Source of the DNA: CAWCWN01 sp963799245
Lineage (GTDB): Bacteria > Chloroflexota > Ktedonobacteria > Ktedonobacterales > Ktedonobacteraceae
Assembly (NCBI GenBank): GCA_963799245.1
Contig: CAWCWN010000004.1
Span: 863,883-927,882, forward strand
Direction of reading: 5' to 3'
Length of the DNA stretch: 64,000 nt
Below the pieces are notes generated by a model. It searched no databases. It was not told the DNA's origin and worked only from the letters and a program-made list of their open reading frames with translations. Below, piece by piece: positions 1 to 10,082 of the stretch; position 1 is the first letter of the stretch; each line of letters opens with the position of its first letter. The position numbers and the translations under genes were made by a program.

Positions 1-898
1 GACGCTTGCGGTCCCATTGCGGACGGACGTGTTCCAGATAGCGCGTGAGAAGCTGCATCACGCGCGGATTGTGAGTGAAGTAGATGGTTTTGATCTCTCG
101 TCCCAGGCTTCCCTTGCTCACCACCTGCGCCTGACCAGCAATTCCCTCGTTGCGGTATCCTCCCGCCGTGAGAAGCACAATCTCATGCAGTCTGGCTCCT
201 GTATTTCTCAGCAATTCGAGCACAACCTTCTCTCGGCAAGAGATCTCCCGGCACGCCAGCATGGCATCGAGTACCTGGTGGATGCCAGTGCGCACATCTG
301 CCAGTTCCTTGCGCAGATCCGGTTTCCATTCCCCAGCTTTGGGATAGCGGAGAAACGCTGTCGGTAGACGTCGCGTGCGCTCATGGGACTCTCCACGAAT
401 ACCCGCATGATCGGGCGCACCTGCATTGGCAACGGCCTGTTCATGCAGGTGTTTCAAGTGCATAAGGGTTTCCGAGGTGAGAGGATTGGAAAAAGCATAC
501 AGGCGTTCATCTCTCATGACGAGGTAGAAATCGCGCAGTGCTGACCGAAGCACTTGAAGGGTCCTCTCTTGGAGCGGAGTATCTCGTGTCGGTATCACCT
601 CGACGTGTTCTCGCCTTTGATCAGGACGGATCAGGCATCCTAATCGCTTCCGGTAAAAATCGATGAGCACGAGACGCAACTGCTCGGGAGCAGCATTCCA
701 AGCACAACCGGTTTCACTGAGGAACACAAAGAACGGGAGCAAACAGGCCAGGTAGGTATCCCGTGTGCTCGCAGGTCCTTGCTGGGTGCGTACATGATAC
801 CATTCCGTCAGGCCAACGATGAGATGACCTTGCTGGTCTACAAACAGTACTTCGTAAGGGGTTCCTGGCTCGCCTTTGATCCTGCAAATCGTTGTCAT
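1..898 (-). CDS. tyrosine recombinase / phage integrase, 3' end outside window
   Basis: This frame is open from an ATG at 898 to the left edge (about 299 codons) and has no stop, so the C-terminus lies outside the window. A good ribosome binding site (GGAGG followed by AGAGG) precedes the ATG. The N-terminal part, with TRDTYLACLLPFFVFLSETG, looks like a SAM-like core-binding domain. The part near the left edge has NTGARLHEIVLL, the catalytic arginine box, and a later SKG lysine context, as expected of the catalytic fold. The HxxR and tyrosine boxes would lie beyond the edge. The family recombines short DNA sites, but the substrate cannot be told. Fairly sure of the family. Confidence 0.7.
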   Translation of the reverse strand, partial: MTTICRIKGEPGTPYEVLFVDQQGHLIVGLTEWYHVRTQQGPASTRDTYLACLLPFFVFLSETGCAWNAAPEQLRLVLIDFYRKRLGCLIRPDQRREHVEVIPTRDTPLQERTLQVLRSALRDFYLVMRDERLYAFSNPLTSETLMHLKHLHEQAVANAGAPDHAGIRGESHERTRRLPTAFLRYPKAGEWKPDLRKELADVRTGIHQVLDAMLACREISCREKVVLELLRNTGARLHEIVLLTAGGYRNEGIAGQAQVVSKGSLGREIKTIYFTHNPRVMQLLTRYLEHVRPQWDRKR

Positions 899-1031
899 AC
901 CTCTTCCACCTTTCCTCCCACTCCTTCTGTTTTAACGAGCGCAAAGCTGATGTTGTAAACAGAGCCTACCCAAATGTCTCAAGTAGCCTTTCTTCTGGGC
1001 TTACGCTACAACAGATGCAACTGGCATTATC

Positions 1032-1570
1032 TTACTCGACCAGCAGCGTGCCGTAGCGGTCACCTTTTTTCCAGGCGAAATCGTCGAGTCCCAGCACCTG
1101 TGGAGTTTTGCATGGGGAAACAGCCGTGCTGCGGATGAACCTCAGGAGCGTATCGCGGCTCGTGGGCATCGCGAGGCGCTTCGCCAACTGCGCGCCCGCT
1201 TTGCCTCCGACAGCAAACGCGATCTCCGTGAGGGCGTCGGCTTGTCGCAGCGTCCGCCGGGCATAGGCGCGTGTCAGCGTCGAGAAGCGTTCCGCAAAGG
1301 TGGTACGGGGCAACCGCGGGTAGCGCACACGAAACGGCGCACCTCCAGGCGCACGCGCACCGCTCGTCTCTGGCAAGGGAGGTCGGCCAGGGTGCGTGTG
1401 TAGCGGCCTCGAATGCGGGTAGATGGGTGCGTGCACTCAGGACAGACAGCGCTTGTCTGGCTCGATTTCAGAACCAGGGTCAGTGCTGCGTTCTCGAGAC
1501 GGACATCAGTCAGATAGACATCAGCAGGCAGAGAAAACAAGGTGGTTGGTAACATGGCAGCAGCTCTCAA
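1032..1570 (-). pseudogene. ISL3-family transposase remnant
   Basis: The N-terminal part (from 1570) has the zinc-finger pattern of ISL3 transposases, CPECTHPSTR and later CATRGCP. The continuation with AKRLAMPTSRDTLLRFIR and VLGLDDFAWKKGDRYGTLLV, the first DDE aspartate region, is in another frame. A frameshift near 1290-1330 therefore splits the gene. It also stops directly after the first catalytic block, so most of the DDE domain is missing. No terminal repeats were found. It cannot encode a working transposase. Confidence 0.8.
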
Positions 1571-1826
1571 TCGGTGGTAGTGGATTCTTGGATGCCTCTA
1601 TTCTATCATATGGAGTACCTTCAGGCACCACACAATGTGCGCATGAGCCATTTTTGGCTTGACAAAATCAATGGTGGGTCCGCAAGTTCAATATGGAAGC
1701 ATTTAGCTTCCTGCGGAATAGGGGAAAATAGTGCTTGATCCTGTTGATTGTTCGAGTCTCGCACTACGCCGGAGTACGTAACTTCTGTTACACCTCAATC
1801 ACGACAGGGAGGACCAGAGGCTGGCT

Positions 1827-1955
1827 GTGGAATTTTTTGAAGATCTGGCGTTCGGCAACGTCACCGATGACTCTCCTGATGTGGACCCAGTTTGTGGTAT
1901 GACCTTTTTGCTTGAAAAGCACTTTTGCTCTGGCTTTCTTGGTCGCACGGCTTAA
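1827..1955 (+). pseudogene. possible YHS-domain remnant
   Basis: A short frame from a GTG ends at a TAA at 1953. It contains DPVCGMT followed by HFCSGF, the two cysteine motifs of the YHS metal-binding domain, but the 10-20 residues that normally separate them are reduced to about six. YHS domains are found in copper and mercury handling proteins and some reductases. The rest of the stretch is not recognised. It may be a deleted relic or chance, and no upstream gene context supports it. Confidence 0.3.
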
Positions 1956-2102
1956 ACCAGTGATTGTGGTGAAAGGGTAGAGAGCGTCGGCCCCCTCTTT
2001 GAGCAGATTGCCTCTCGCTGCTCCGGAGAGCTACGAGAGGCTTGACCGCTGCGGCGCCTCCTGGCCAGGCTGGCGGCGTCGCCCTGGGATGCATCTGCTC
2101 TG

Positions 2103-2766
2103 TCATGCGGTTGACGGTTCGCGAGTGGCTTGTTGGAGCAGGTCGTGTACCTCCTCATCGCTCGTTTGCGAGAAGTTCTCGTACCAGAAGCCCACGGCGA
2201 AGAACGCCTCTGGCCTGATGATGCACACCAGCTCATCGACCTCTGCCGCAAATTCCTCACATGTTGAAGATGCAGCAGCCGGAACAGCAATGACGATGCG
2301 GGCGGGCTGCTGCTGTCTTACCGCAGCCACTGCGGCACGCATGGTAGCGCCGGTTGCAATCCCGTCATCTATCAGGATGACGGTTGGACCCCGAAGATCT
2401 CGTAGGCGGCGTAATCCCCACGATAAAGGCGTTCGCGTCGCTTCACCTCACGTTGCTCGTGCGCTGCAACCTTGTGGATTACTGCTTCGGGAATGCCCAG
2501 CATCCGCACGACGTCGTCATTGAGCACACACGCGCCACCCAGGCAATGGCTCCCATCGCCAGTTCTTCTTCCCCCGGGACACCTAGCTTGCGGACGATGA
2601 TGACATCCAGGGGAGCATGCAGGGCTCTCGCGACTTCAAACGCCACGGGTACGCCACCTCGAGGCAACGCCAGCACCAGGACATCTCGTCGATCGGCATA
2701 GGCTACAAGCTTTGTCGCCAGCACTTGTCCCGCTTCCGTGCGATCGCGAAATCGTTGTCCCTTCAT
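2103..2766 (-). pseudogene. phosphoribosyltransferase-family protein, two frameshifts
   Basis: The start at 2766 follows a strong GGGAGGTGA. The first part has LALPRGGVPVAFEVA and LDVIIVRKLGVPGEEELAMGAIA, typical of the stand-alone PRTase family found beside stress genes. After about 2545 the match moves to a second frame (GGACVLNDDVVRMLGIPEA). After about 2403 it moves to a third, which holds the PRPP loop VILIDDGIATGATMRAA and the C-terminus with FFAVGFWYENFSQTSDEEV. All parts of the family are present and only the reading frame is broken, once in a G-run. The gene is either newly dead or damaged by assembly. The product would be a predicted cytosolic nucleotide or base transferase of unknown substrate. 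Confidence 0.8.
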
Positions 2767-3023
2767 CGTTGCTCACCTCCCTTACAAGATCAAGCAGCAG
2801 CATGCTCTCTTTAGCGCGGATGCGTTCTTTTGCTACACAAGAGCACTACACGTTCAGAGAGTGCACAAAATTCACCATCCGCTCCTTCCTTGCCCTCCAT
2901 CTACAGCTTAGCATGACAATATCAGTGCAAGATCACGGCGCGGGGGTTTTCTCTCGCAAAAGAGACACTCACTACATGCCCCCGTACCTCCTCTTCGTTC
3001 ACCAAACCTCATGCATGTGCTCT

Positions 3024-3504
3024 TCAAGCCAATGCCGCAGTCTGTGCAAATGCTATCACTCCTGGATGCACCAGGCGCTCAAAGTCAGCATACCTGAGAT
3101 CTTCATGGTGACGGTGATGTACCGACCGGGAAGGTCATCGTCTCCTGTCCCGTCAGGCTCGTCTCCACATAGACCGGGACGCCATACAGGTTACCGAAAG
3201 GCGGCATGGTACCGACTTCGCAGTCGGGAAAGCTGGCAGCGAGCTCCGCCTCATGAGCCAGGCGGATCTCCCTGACTCCCAGGGCTGCCCGTACCTTGTT
3301 GAGACCCGCCCGCTGGGAGGCGTGGAGCACCAGGGCGATCATTGTGCCGTCAACCCAGGCGATCACCGTCTTTGCAACCATGTCGCCGGGAATGTGCTCG
3401 CTTTCGGCGATCTTCTGGGCACTAAAAGCTTGAGCATGAGACTGTAGCTGGAAAGGCACCTGATGCTCATGCAGATATGCCTCCAGTCGCTCTTTGCATT
3501 GCAT
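3024..3504 (-). pseudogene. YbaK/EbsC-type aminoacyl-tRNA deacylase, C-terminal frameshift
   Basis: The first 125 residues match the YbaK/ProX editing fold: FSAQKIAESEHIPGDMVAKTV, LNKVRAALG and GNLYGVPVYVETSL. The family hydrolyses mischarged tRNAs. After TMTFPVG the frame runs into a stop at 3103. The expected end (THH followed by YADFERLVHPG) continues in another frame to a stop at 3024, so about two bases seem lost near 3118 in an ACAC-like stretch. The active site region is intact, and a protein of 133 residues might still fold. The neighbours are also frameshifted. Confidence 0.75.
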
Positions 3505-3808
3505 ACTGCTTCCTCCTTTGCTGTTAATTCAGCTAAACACTAGGTGAGGAGCACCTGTTACTTCTCTCCACTGATGGCGCCACAACGAGATCGCGCACCA
3601 GCGGGTTACGCTCAGATCCTGGCTACAATACATGGGCGTGTTGTCCAGGTTGCGTCTGAGCCACCTCTGGCATCGGCCAGTGGTATCTGCAGATGCTCGA
3701 CGACCCCTCGACGATGATACCATCCCTTTGCCTGTTTCTCTTTGCTCCTTTATGCGTTGAGCGCATCCGTTCCCCGCTCCTGACTGTTCGTTTGGCACAC
3801 GGCGCAAG

Positions 3809-3886
3809 TCACTTCGCAGGCCGACGTTCGTCGTGAAGAAGCGCCACGGCATCCTCAATTGCAAGGGCACTCAACAGACTATTCAC
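3809..3886 (-). other. 25-codon ORF coupled to the gene before it, possibly a relic
   Basis: A GTG at 3886 overlaps the stop of the preceding hypothetical gene, and the frame ends after 25 codons. The peptide contains LAIEDAVALLHDERR, which resembles the start of hemerythrin-type HHE proteins (DAVALLKxDHR). No helical bundle follows in any frame, so at best this is the first turn of a lost gene. Low certainty. Confidence 0.25.
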
Positions 3887-4610
3887 CTGGCATTCCAGGC
3901 TCATCCAGTCGAGCTGGATTCATCACATGTGTGAGGCGATTCCAGAGTACATAGTCAGTCTCTTCCTTTGAGACAAAGTAGTTATCCGGCTCCGCTACCA
4001 TATCGGCCATGGCAACAAACTCGCCTTGCTCCAGGTGCTGAAGATCAATGTACTTCCAACCCTGCTCCAGGCGCGTTCCTGTAGGTACCATCTCGATGTT
4101 TTTCAATTCATCGTTGGTCAAATCAGCAAGCTTGCTATGAAGCTCCTTGAAATCATAGGCCGACAAACCCTCGCCCACGATTGTTGGCGAACCCATGCCC
4201 CCATCTTCCGCCGGGCGATGAGCTACCACCAGATCATGCGCGTAATCATGCTCTACGTCATACCCCTCTGGATGAGGCGGCGACTGTCTCATCGCTTTAT
4301 CGCTCTCGTGAAGTTCGGAGCCTTTACGAGGCTTCCTGGCATTCAAGTCACTGCCACTTCGTGGCCTCCTCTCCTGAATGCACTCCCATGAATTTGCCTT
4401 ATGGGTTCGTCCCATTCTCATGTCTCTGCCAGGTGGCACTTTTGCTACCTGGGGGATCGCCCCAGGATCTTCATGCCTTTGAGCTTGCGCTTGGAAGGTT
4501 TCTTGCTTCTTATATGTGCCTGTCGTAATGACGGTACTCTTTTTGGGGTTATTCCGACCAGCCACTTTTTTCGCTGACCACCGCTGGTGTCTTTTTGGCA
4601 TCTCATTCAC
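3879..4610 (-). CDS. hypothetical protein, basic N-terminus and acidic C-terminal half
   Basis: The protein has 243 residues from a GTG at 4610, or 240 from the ATG at 4601, which is better spaced from GGGAGGGG. The N-terminal 100 residues are rich in Lys, Arg, Gln and Pro and look disordered. The C-terminal half is well structured in appearance (FKELHSKLADLTNDELKNIE, GWKYIDLQHL, ETDYVLWNRLTHV). I recognise no catalytic motif. Codon use looks like a real gene and the frame is intact among broken neighbours. Function unknown. Confidence 0.6.
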   Translation of the reverse strand: MNEMPKRHQRWSAKKVAGRNNPKKSTVITTGTYKKQETFQAQAQRHEDPGAIPQVAKVPPGRDMRMGRTHKANSWECIQERRPRSGSDLNARKPRKGSELHESDKAMRQSPPHPEGYDVEHDYAHDLVVAHRPAEDGGMGSPTIVGEGLSAYDFKELHSKLADLTNDELKNIEMVPTGTRLEQGWKYIDLQHLEQGEFVAMADMVAEPDNYFVSKEETDYVLWNRLTHVMNPARLDEPGMPGE

Positions 4611-4933
4611 CCCTCCCTTTAAATGTTTAAGAACGTTTGGCTATTGACTGATTATGATGGTCCCAGATGCCAGTTTGTGGTCAAAAATATGATGAAACTC
4701 AACCTTCGAGAGTTTCTTTCGCGAGACGATCCATCGAGAGGGCCTGGATAGAGTGAAGCAAGATGTTGTTCCTTTCACTCGCATTGTGGTTGCTCGCTCT
4801 GCTGGCTTTTCTGCATACATCTCCACTGTACGAAGTCTAGGTTCCTCTCCTCGCAGCTCGATCACAGGTGAATGCACATAGCTCACGCGTGCATCACAAC
4901 TTGCTTGCTCCTTTATGAGTACAGCATACGCTT

Positions 4934-5998
4934 CTACCCACGAATAGCATCCAGGACGTGCTCAAGAGAGGCCGCGAGTGGCTGTGTCGTAGAAACGACC
5001 ACATGCTCGTAGTCTCGCTCTTCACCTGGAATATAGCTCTCCCAGGTCGAGGCCTGCGTTGCGTCGAGATCAGGGCGTGCATCTGAAGCGCGAGAGGCGG
5101 CCTCCTGCGTCCCGGTGAGACGCGCCTGCCAGCACTGCGCCAGGTGCTCGAGCGCAACTCCTCTTGGGTAGACGCACTCGACGAAGATGGTTCTGATCCC
5201 ACGGGCCGCGGCCGCGCGCTCACGCTGTGAAGGTGGCACTTCAGCCTCATCGAGTTGAAAGGACGTCACTTTCCCGCGCACGCAGGCGCGGGAGCAGGTA
5301 TAGAAAGGCAAGAGTTCGCGCAGCACATCATCCCCGCTCGCACCTACAGAGCTTGCGACAAAGGCGCGCGCGAGATCCGGTCGACCGGTTGCATCCAGTT
5401 CCATCGTGAGAAAGGCGACCGCGCTGGCCACGTCGCTGTAGCGAAAGCGTTCATTGAACTCGCTGCCGTCCAGAATAGCTATGGAGGAGGTTCGCCGGGC
5501 GTCATCTGGAAAGATATACACGTACTGGAGACGCAAATCCTCATGGCGATCACGGATGTGGCCATCACGCACGCGGCTGGCAATGAGCGCGACTCGCTCA
5601 GCCATGAAGCGACGAATGTAGCACGCAATGTGCTCATAGGTCGCGGCATCATGTGTACGGCCAAGATAGGGCCGCATCTGCGCGAAGTTCTGCTCTGAAA
5701 AACAATTTGTAAGCGCTACTGTGTTTTTATTGAGACATGTGATCTGAGGAGGAACGGCTGTGAGGCTTCTGTGAGAAGCGTATGCTATGCTCTTTATGAA
5801 TTGAATAAAGAGAAGAAACAAGAGACGGAATTCCCTGGTTGGGAGTGTGTCCGCTGCTCTGGAAGCAAGTGTCCTCAGCGCCGAGTAGACCGCAGTGAAG
5901 CCATCCGCGGAACACCCATACAGAGGCCTCGCGTTGATCGAGTACTTCACAACGCACAACCCTTGCGATCTTAAGGCCGCAGGCTCGAGTTTGTTCAT
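4934..5998 (-). pseudogene. degraded bifunctional aminoglycoside-phosphotransferase-like / P-loop kinase protein
   Basis: From about residue 97 the sequence follows the family whose N-terminal half is an APH-like kinase and whose C-terminal half is a P-loop kinase. Landmarks are HIRDRHEDLRLQYVYIF (normally CHGDLHL), SEFNERFRYSDVASAVAFL and FYTCSRACVRGKV. The glycine of the catalytic HGD is glutamate here. The P-loop (GxxGxGKS) expected after RGKV is absent: the text jumps directly to IRTIFVECVYPRGVALEHL, the end of the kinase domain. The first 96 residues do not look like the family's N-terminus. It is probably inactive through 5' replacement and internal deletion. Confidence 0.65.
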
Positions 5999-6163
5999 AT
6001 TGTTGTACGCTCCATCAATGGGAAGAGCGAACAGGTACGCAACGGATAGTGCTATTTCTGAGTTGACCCGCCAAGTTCATCCGTAAACAAGCTAGCAAGG
6101 ATGTGTTTTTTACCGCGAGAAAGAAAGAAAAGATAAGACATACTAGGAAGAAGGTGGTATGTC

Positions 6164-8833
6164 ATGGAGAGCAATCAGGCCGGGCAAACACCGCAGAACA
6201 AGCGGCAGTGGGAAGTAACACAGGCAAACATTGTTTCAGATACACAGAGCGAGAGCGAAGAAAAGACGCGCATGCGTAGCATATCGTCGCTGAAGCAGCC
6301 GCAAGGCAGCAATGGAGCGGGGGAGGCTCTCGCCGACTGTCCTCCTTTCCCCGCTGAACACGAGCGAGATAAGAGGCAAGCGAGCTCTGAGGATCATTTC
6401 ACTCTTCCCGGGGTTTTGCCGATCTTGCCGCTCCAGGAGACCGTTGTCTATCCTTTCATTGTTCGGCCGCTCGCTGTAAAGCAGGAGCGCGATATTCGCC
6501 TGATCGAAGACGTCATGCGTGGGGACGGGCTGGTCGTCCTGGTCGCGCAGGAATCCGCTGATAGGGAGCAGGCGGAACCAGGCTACATCTTCATCATCGG
6601 CACAGTCGCACGCGTTACCCTTATGCTCCTCATGCCTGACGGCACGCTCCAGCTGATCGTACAGGGCCTCGCGCGTGTGGTTATCGGCGAATATACGCAG
6701 GAGCAGCCCTACCTGGCTGCCCATGTCGCCTTCGATCCGGAAAACCAGACAACAGATGACGAAAACGAGGCGCTGAAGCGCAGCGTTATCAGCTCCTATC
6801 AACGCTTTGTTGAGCTGGCGCAGAGTGTGCCCTCAGGGGTGAATATGGCCTCGCTGATGCTTGAGGAGCCTCTCCAGGTGGCCTATGCCATTGCCACCTC
6901 CCTGCAGACGGACCTTGAACGACGCCAGCAATTGCTTGAACTCGACTCTGTGCAAGCCAAGCTCGTACTACTGAGTACGTACCTGACCTATGAGCTCGAG
7001 ATGCTTGAATTCGGAAAAAAGATTCGGACCCGCGCCCGGCCAGAACTGAGCAAGACGCAGCAGAAGTATCTGCCGCACGACCAGCACAGAGCAATCCGGC
7101 ACGAGCCGGGCGAGGAGAGTGAAGAGCAGGCAACCATCACTGAGTTGCGCCGCAAGATCGACGCGGCCAGTATGCCTGACGAGGCGCTCAAAGAGGCGCA
7201 GCGCGAACTCTCCCGACTTGAGAAGTTGCCCGCGATCTCGCCCGAATATAGCATCATTCACACCTACCTTGAGCTCGTGACAAGTTTACCCTGGAGCCGG
7301 AGTACGGGTGAGCAGATCAATGTGCCGCGCGCAAGTGAGGTGCTTGACCAGGATCATTATAACGTGGAAAAGATCAAGGATCGCATCCTGGAGCACCTGG
7401 CCGTGCGCCGCTTGAGGGAAGAACGTATGCTTAAGGAGCACAACCAGCTCAACCGCGGCCCGATTCTCTGCTTTGTGGGTCCGCCAGGCGTCGGCAAGAC
7501 CTCGCTGGGCCAATCGATCGCGCGCGCGCTGGGCCGGAAGTTCGCGCACATGGCGCTGGGTGGGATACGTGACGAAGCCGAGATTCGCGGTCATCGCCGC
7601 ACCTACCTTGGCGCGATGCCAGGGCGGATTATCGAAACGCTGCGGCGAGTCGAAACCAACGACCCGGTGATCATGCTGGATGAGGTCGACAAAGTGGGGA
7701 CCGACTGGCGTGGCGACCCCTCGTCAGCCCTGCTGGAGGTGCTGGATCCCGAACAGAATTCCAGCTTCCGCGATAATTACCTGGACCTGGCCTTTGACCT
7801 GTCCAGGGTCATGTTTATTACCACGGCCAACGCGCTTGAGCCCATTCTGCCGGCCCTGCGCGACCGCATGGAGATCCTGGAGCTCTCTGGCTACACGGAA
7901 GAGCAGAAGCTGCACATCGCTCGTACCTACCTGCTGCCGAAACAACTGGCCGCCAGTGGGCTCAAGCCAGGCGAGTTGCTCGTCGATGAAGAGACCCTAC
8001 GTCGCATCGCGCGTGACTATACACGCGAAGCAGGAGTCCGCACCCTGGAGCGCGCAATCGGCTCGCTCTGCCGCAAATTTGCCCGCCAGGTCGTCGAAGG
8101 GCAGCAGGCCTCACTGCATGTCACAGTCGAAGATCTGCCTGCCTATCTCGGCCGCCAGCGTTTCAGCGCGGAAGCAGCCGAACGGATCGACCGGCCAGGG
8201 ATTGCCACCGGGCTGGTCTGGACCCCGGTCGGCGGTGAAATCATCTTCATTGAGGCTGCGGCAATGCCGGCTCAAGAGACGCATTTAACGCTCACCGGAC
8301 AGCTGGGCGAGGTAATGAAGGAGTCGGCCATGGCCGCCCTCAGCTATGTGTGTTCCAATGCGCAGGCGTTGGGCCTGCCCGAGCAGGTCTTTGAGAAGCA
8401 ACACGTGCATATTCATGTGCCTGCGGGAGCCATCCCCAAAGATGGACCCTCGGCGGGTGTGACCATGGTGACGGTGATCGTTTCGCTGGCCAGGGGCCGC
8501 AAGGTGCGCTCGGATGTCGCCATGACGGGCGAAATCACCTTGCGTGGCAGGGTGTTGCCGGTTGGCGGGGTCAAGGAGAAGGTGCTGGCGGCCTACCGCT
8601 CTGGTATTCACACGGTCATTCTGCCGCAGAAGAATGAGCAGGAATTGCTGGAGGACGTGCCCAACGAATTGCGCGCACAGATGACATTTGTGTACGTCAA
8701 TGACATCACACAGGTCCTCGCTGCCGCGCTCGAGCCTGAGCCTGACAAAATAGAGCAGGAAAATGCGGGTACGAACCATGGCGCCTTTTCGCCATGGCGC
8801 GGCAGCAACACATTTGCCGCACAGGCGCACTGA
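6164..8833 (+). CDS. lon: ATP-dependent Lon protease
   Basis: Lon is a cytosolic AAA+ serine protease that unfolds and degrades damaged proteins. This one has 889 residues, somewhat longer than usual because of a charged extension of about 83 residues. The LON substrate domain (LPLQETVVYPFIVRPLAV) follows. The Walker A GPPGVGKT is at 439-446, and Walker B LDEVDKVG follows. The protease domain has PKDGPSAG with Ser763 and GGVKEKV with Lys806, spaced 43 residues apart as in the known Ser-Lys dyad. All residues are intact. The ATG follows AAGAAGGTGG. The gene ends 90 bp before an IS1182 remnant that separates it from pyruvate kinase. Confidence 0.97.
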   Translation: MESNQAGQTPQNKRQWEVTQANIVSDTQSESEEKTRMRSISSLKQPQGSNGAGEALADCPPFPAEHERDKRQASSEDHFTLPGVLPILPLQETVVYPFIVRPLAVKQERDIRLIEDVMRGDGLVVLVAQESADREQAEPGYIFIIGTVARVTLMLLMPDGTLQLIVQGLARVVIGEYTQEQPYLAAHVAFDPENQTTDDENEALKRSVISSYQRFVELAQSVPSGVNMASLMLEEPLQVAYAIATSLQTDLERRQQLLELDSVQAKLVLLSTYLTYELEMLEFGKKIRTRARPELSKTQQKYLPHDQHRAIRHEPGEESEEQATITELRRKIDAASMPDEALKEAQRELSRLEKLPAISPEYSIIHTYLELVTSLPWSRSTGEQINVPRASEVLDQDHYNVEKIKDRILEHLAVRRLREERMLKEHNQLNRGPILCFVGPPGVGKTSLGQSIARALGRKFAHMALGGIRDEAEIRGHRRTYLGAMPGRIIETLRRVETNDPVIMLDEVDKVGTDWRGDPSSALLEVLDPEQNSSFRDNYLDLAFDLSRVMFITTANALEPILPALRDRMEILELSGYTEEQKLHIARTYLLPKQLAASGLKPGELLVDEETLRRIARDYTREAGVRTLERAIGSLCRKFARQVVEGQQASLHVTVEDLPAYLGRQRFSAEAAERIDRPGIATGLVWTPVGGEIIFIEAAAMPAQETHLTLTGQLGEVMKESAMAALSYVCSNAQALGLPEQVFEKQHVHIHVPAGAIPKDGPSAGVTMVTVIVSLARGRKVRSDVAMTGEITLRGRVLPVGGVKEKVLAAYRSGIHTVILPQKNEQELLEDVPNELRAQMTFVYVNDITQVLAAALEPEPDKIEQENAGTNHGAFSPWRGSNTFAAQAH

Positions 8834-8924
8834 TGGGGAAACCGTGCTGGAATAACGCTTGCGCGACCCAATTGGACTTGTGACAAAGCCATAGAAAGGC
8901 TGGAACTTCATGAAAGACAACGAA

Positions 8925-9980
8925 AAGGCCATTACTCTCACAGGCGGCCAGCGTCGCAGGACCAAAATAGCCAGCATCGAACGCCGCTGCCTCTGGTGTG
9001 CCGATCGCGGATGGCATGGCAGAGAGCGTGGGTTCGGCTTCCTGACTGTCGTTGGGGTGATTGGAGAGCGCGCTGGCGACGATGAGCAGGCTCTCCTGAT
9101 CGACGGCTATCTGCGCGTTGTAATCTTGCTCAAAACCTGCGTCCGTCGGATTTTTCATGATGCGCGACTGCGGGTCGGTGAAGTTGTATTGGTCACCATC
9201 GCGAGGCCCTGGCACGGGCGGTGTCGGCGGGCGGCCACCCGAGCGGCGTCCCGTCGTGCGTTCTCGCTCCGCGCGTTGCGCCATCGTGGCTTCGTAGAGC
9301 GCCTGCTCCGCTGCCGCACGCTCGACGGCGCGAGCTTCCAGCACCGCTTTGGCCTTCGCCAGCCGCACCAGGCGGTCCTCTCGCCGTGCAATCTCCTCGC
9401 GCACCACCAGTCCATCGGGGATTTCTCGCTGGTCGCTCTGTTCGCTGAGGATGAAGAGCTCCTCGACCTCGGCTCGCAGCTGCGTCTCCAACTCCAGCAG
9501 CCGCTTGTAGCTGATCGCGTTGTGCCTGGAGGCATCGGCATGGATCTTGGTCCCGTCCAGACTGATCGTGCCCACTTTCAACACGCCCGCCTCCTGTGCC
9601 AGCAGGAGCACCTGCACGAAGAGGTCCTTCAGTTCGGGCAGGAATGCGCGCCGAAACGTGGCCAGCGTATCGTGGTCGGGATGCCGGTTGCCTGCAATGA
9701 AGCGGAAAGGCACCGCCTCATAGGTAGCGCGCTCGATCTTACGCGAACTGAACACCCCAGTGGCATAGCCATACAGGAGCAAGCCCAACAGCACTTCAGG
9801 AGCATAGGGTTCCCCGCCGCGCGACCCATAGTGGGCATACAAGGCCGAGAGGTCAAGCAAAGCCACGCTGTCTACCACGAAGCGGGCCAGATGGTCGGGC
9901 GGCAGACAGTCGCCCAGCCGCACTGTCAGATCGAGCGCCTGGGTGTAGTCCACCTTTTTGAATGTTCTACTCATGCTCAA
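8925..9980 (-). pseudogene. IS1182-family transposase, 3' truncated
   Basis: The N-terminal 340 residues are typical of IS1182 transposases: LPPDHLARFVVDSV, YHPxxL-like PEVLLGLLLYGYATG, FRFIAGNRHPDHDTLATFR and the DDE block VGTISLDGTKIHADAS. The second catalytic region, AAAFDAGYFGPATLAACE, is reached near 8945. After that the frame continues only as the reverse strand of the lon 3' region, so the C-terminal third with the catalytic Glu is lost. The sequence before the start (TAGCAGCTTGTCGGAGAGAA on this strand) is likely the surviving terminal repeat. Confidence 0.8.
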
Positions 9981-10082
9981 AAGTATACCATCACAGACGG
10001 GGGATATGGGCTTCTCTCCGACAAGCTGCTAGGGACACCTGGAAGCGAGGATCTGGCAGACCCGCGCAACCTCCTCGCCACG

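Noticed and set aside
3529..3870. 113-codon reverse ORF
   Set aside because: No family likeness, odd composition (Arg/Ser/Trp-rich), no ribosome binding site; probably chance in a decayed stretch.
4641..4886. 81-codon reverse ORF
   Set aside because: No recognisable domain and no start signal; left out.
6164..8833. Reverse-strand ORFs within lon
   Set aside because: They mirror the lon codons and show no domain of their own.
8910..10082. Long plus-strand frame before the pyruvate kinase homology
   Set aside because: It is the antisense of the IS1182 transposase; its residues resemble nothing and its codons mirror the transposase.
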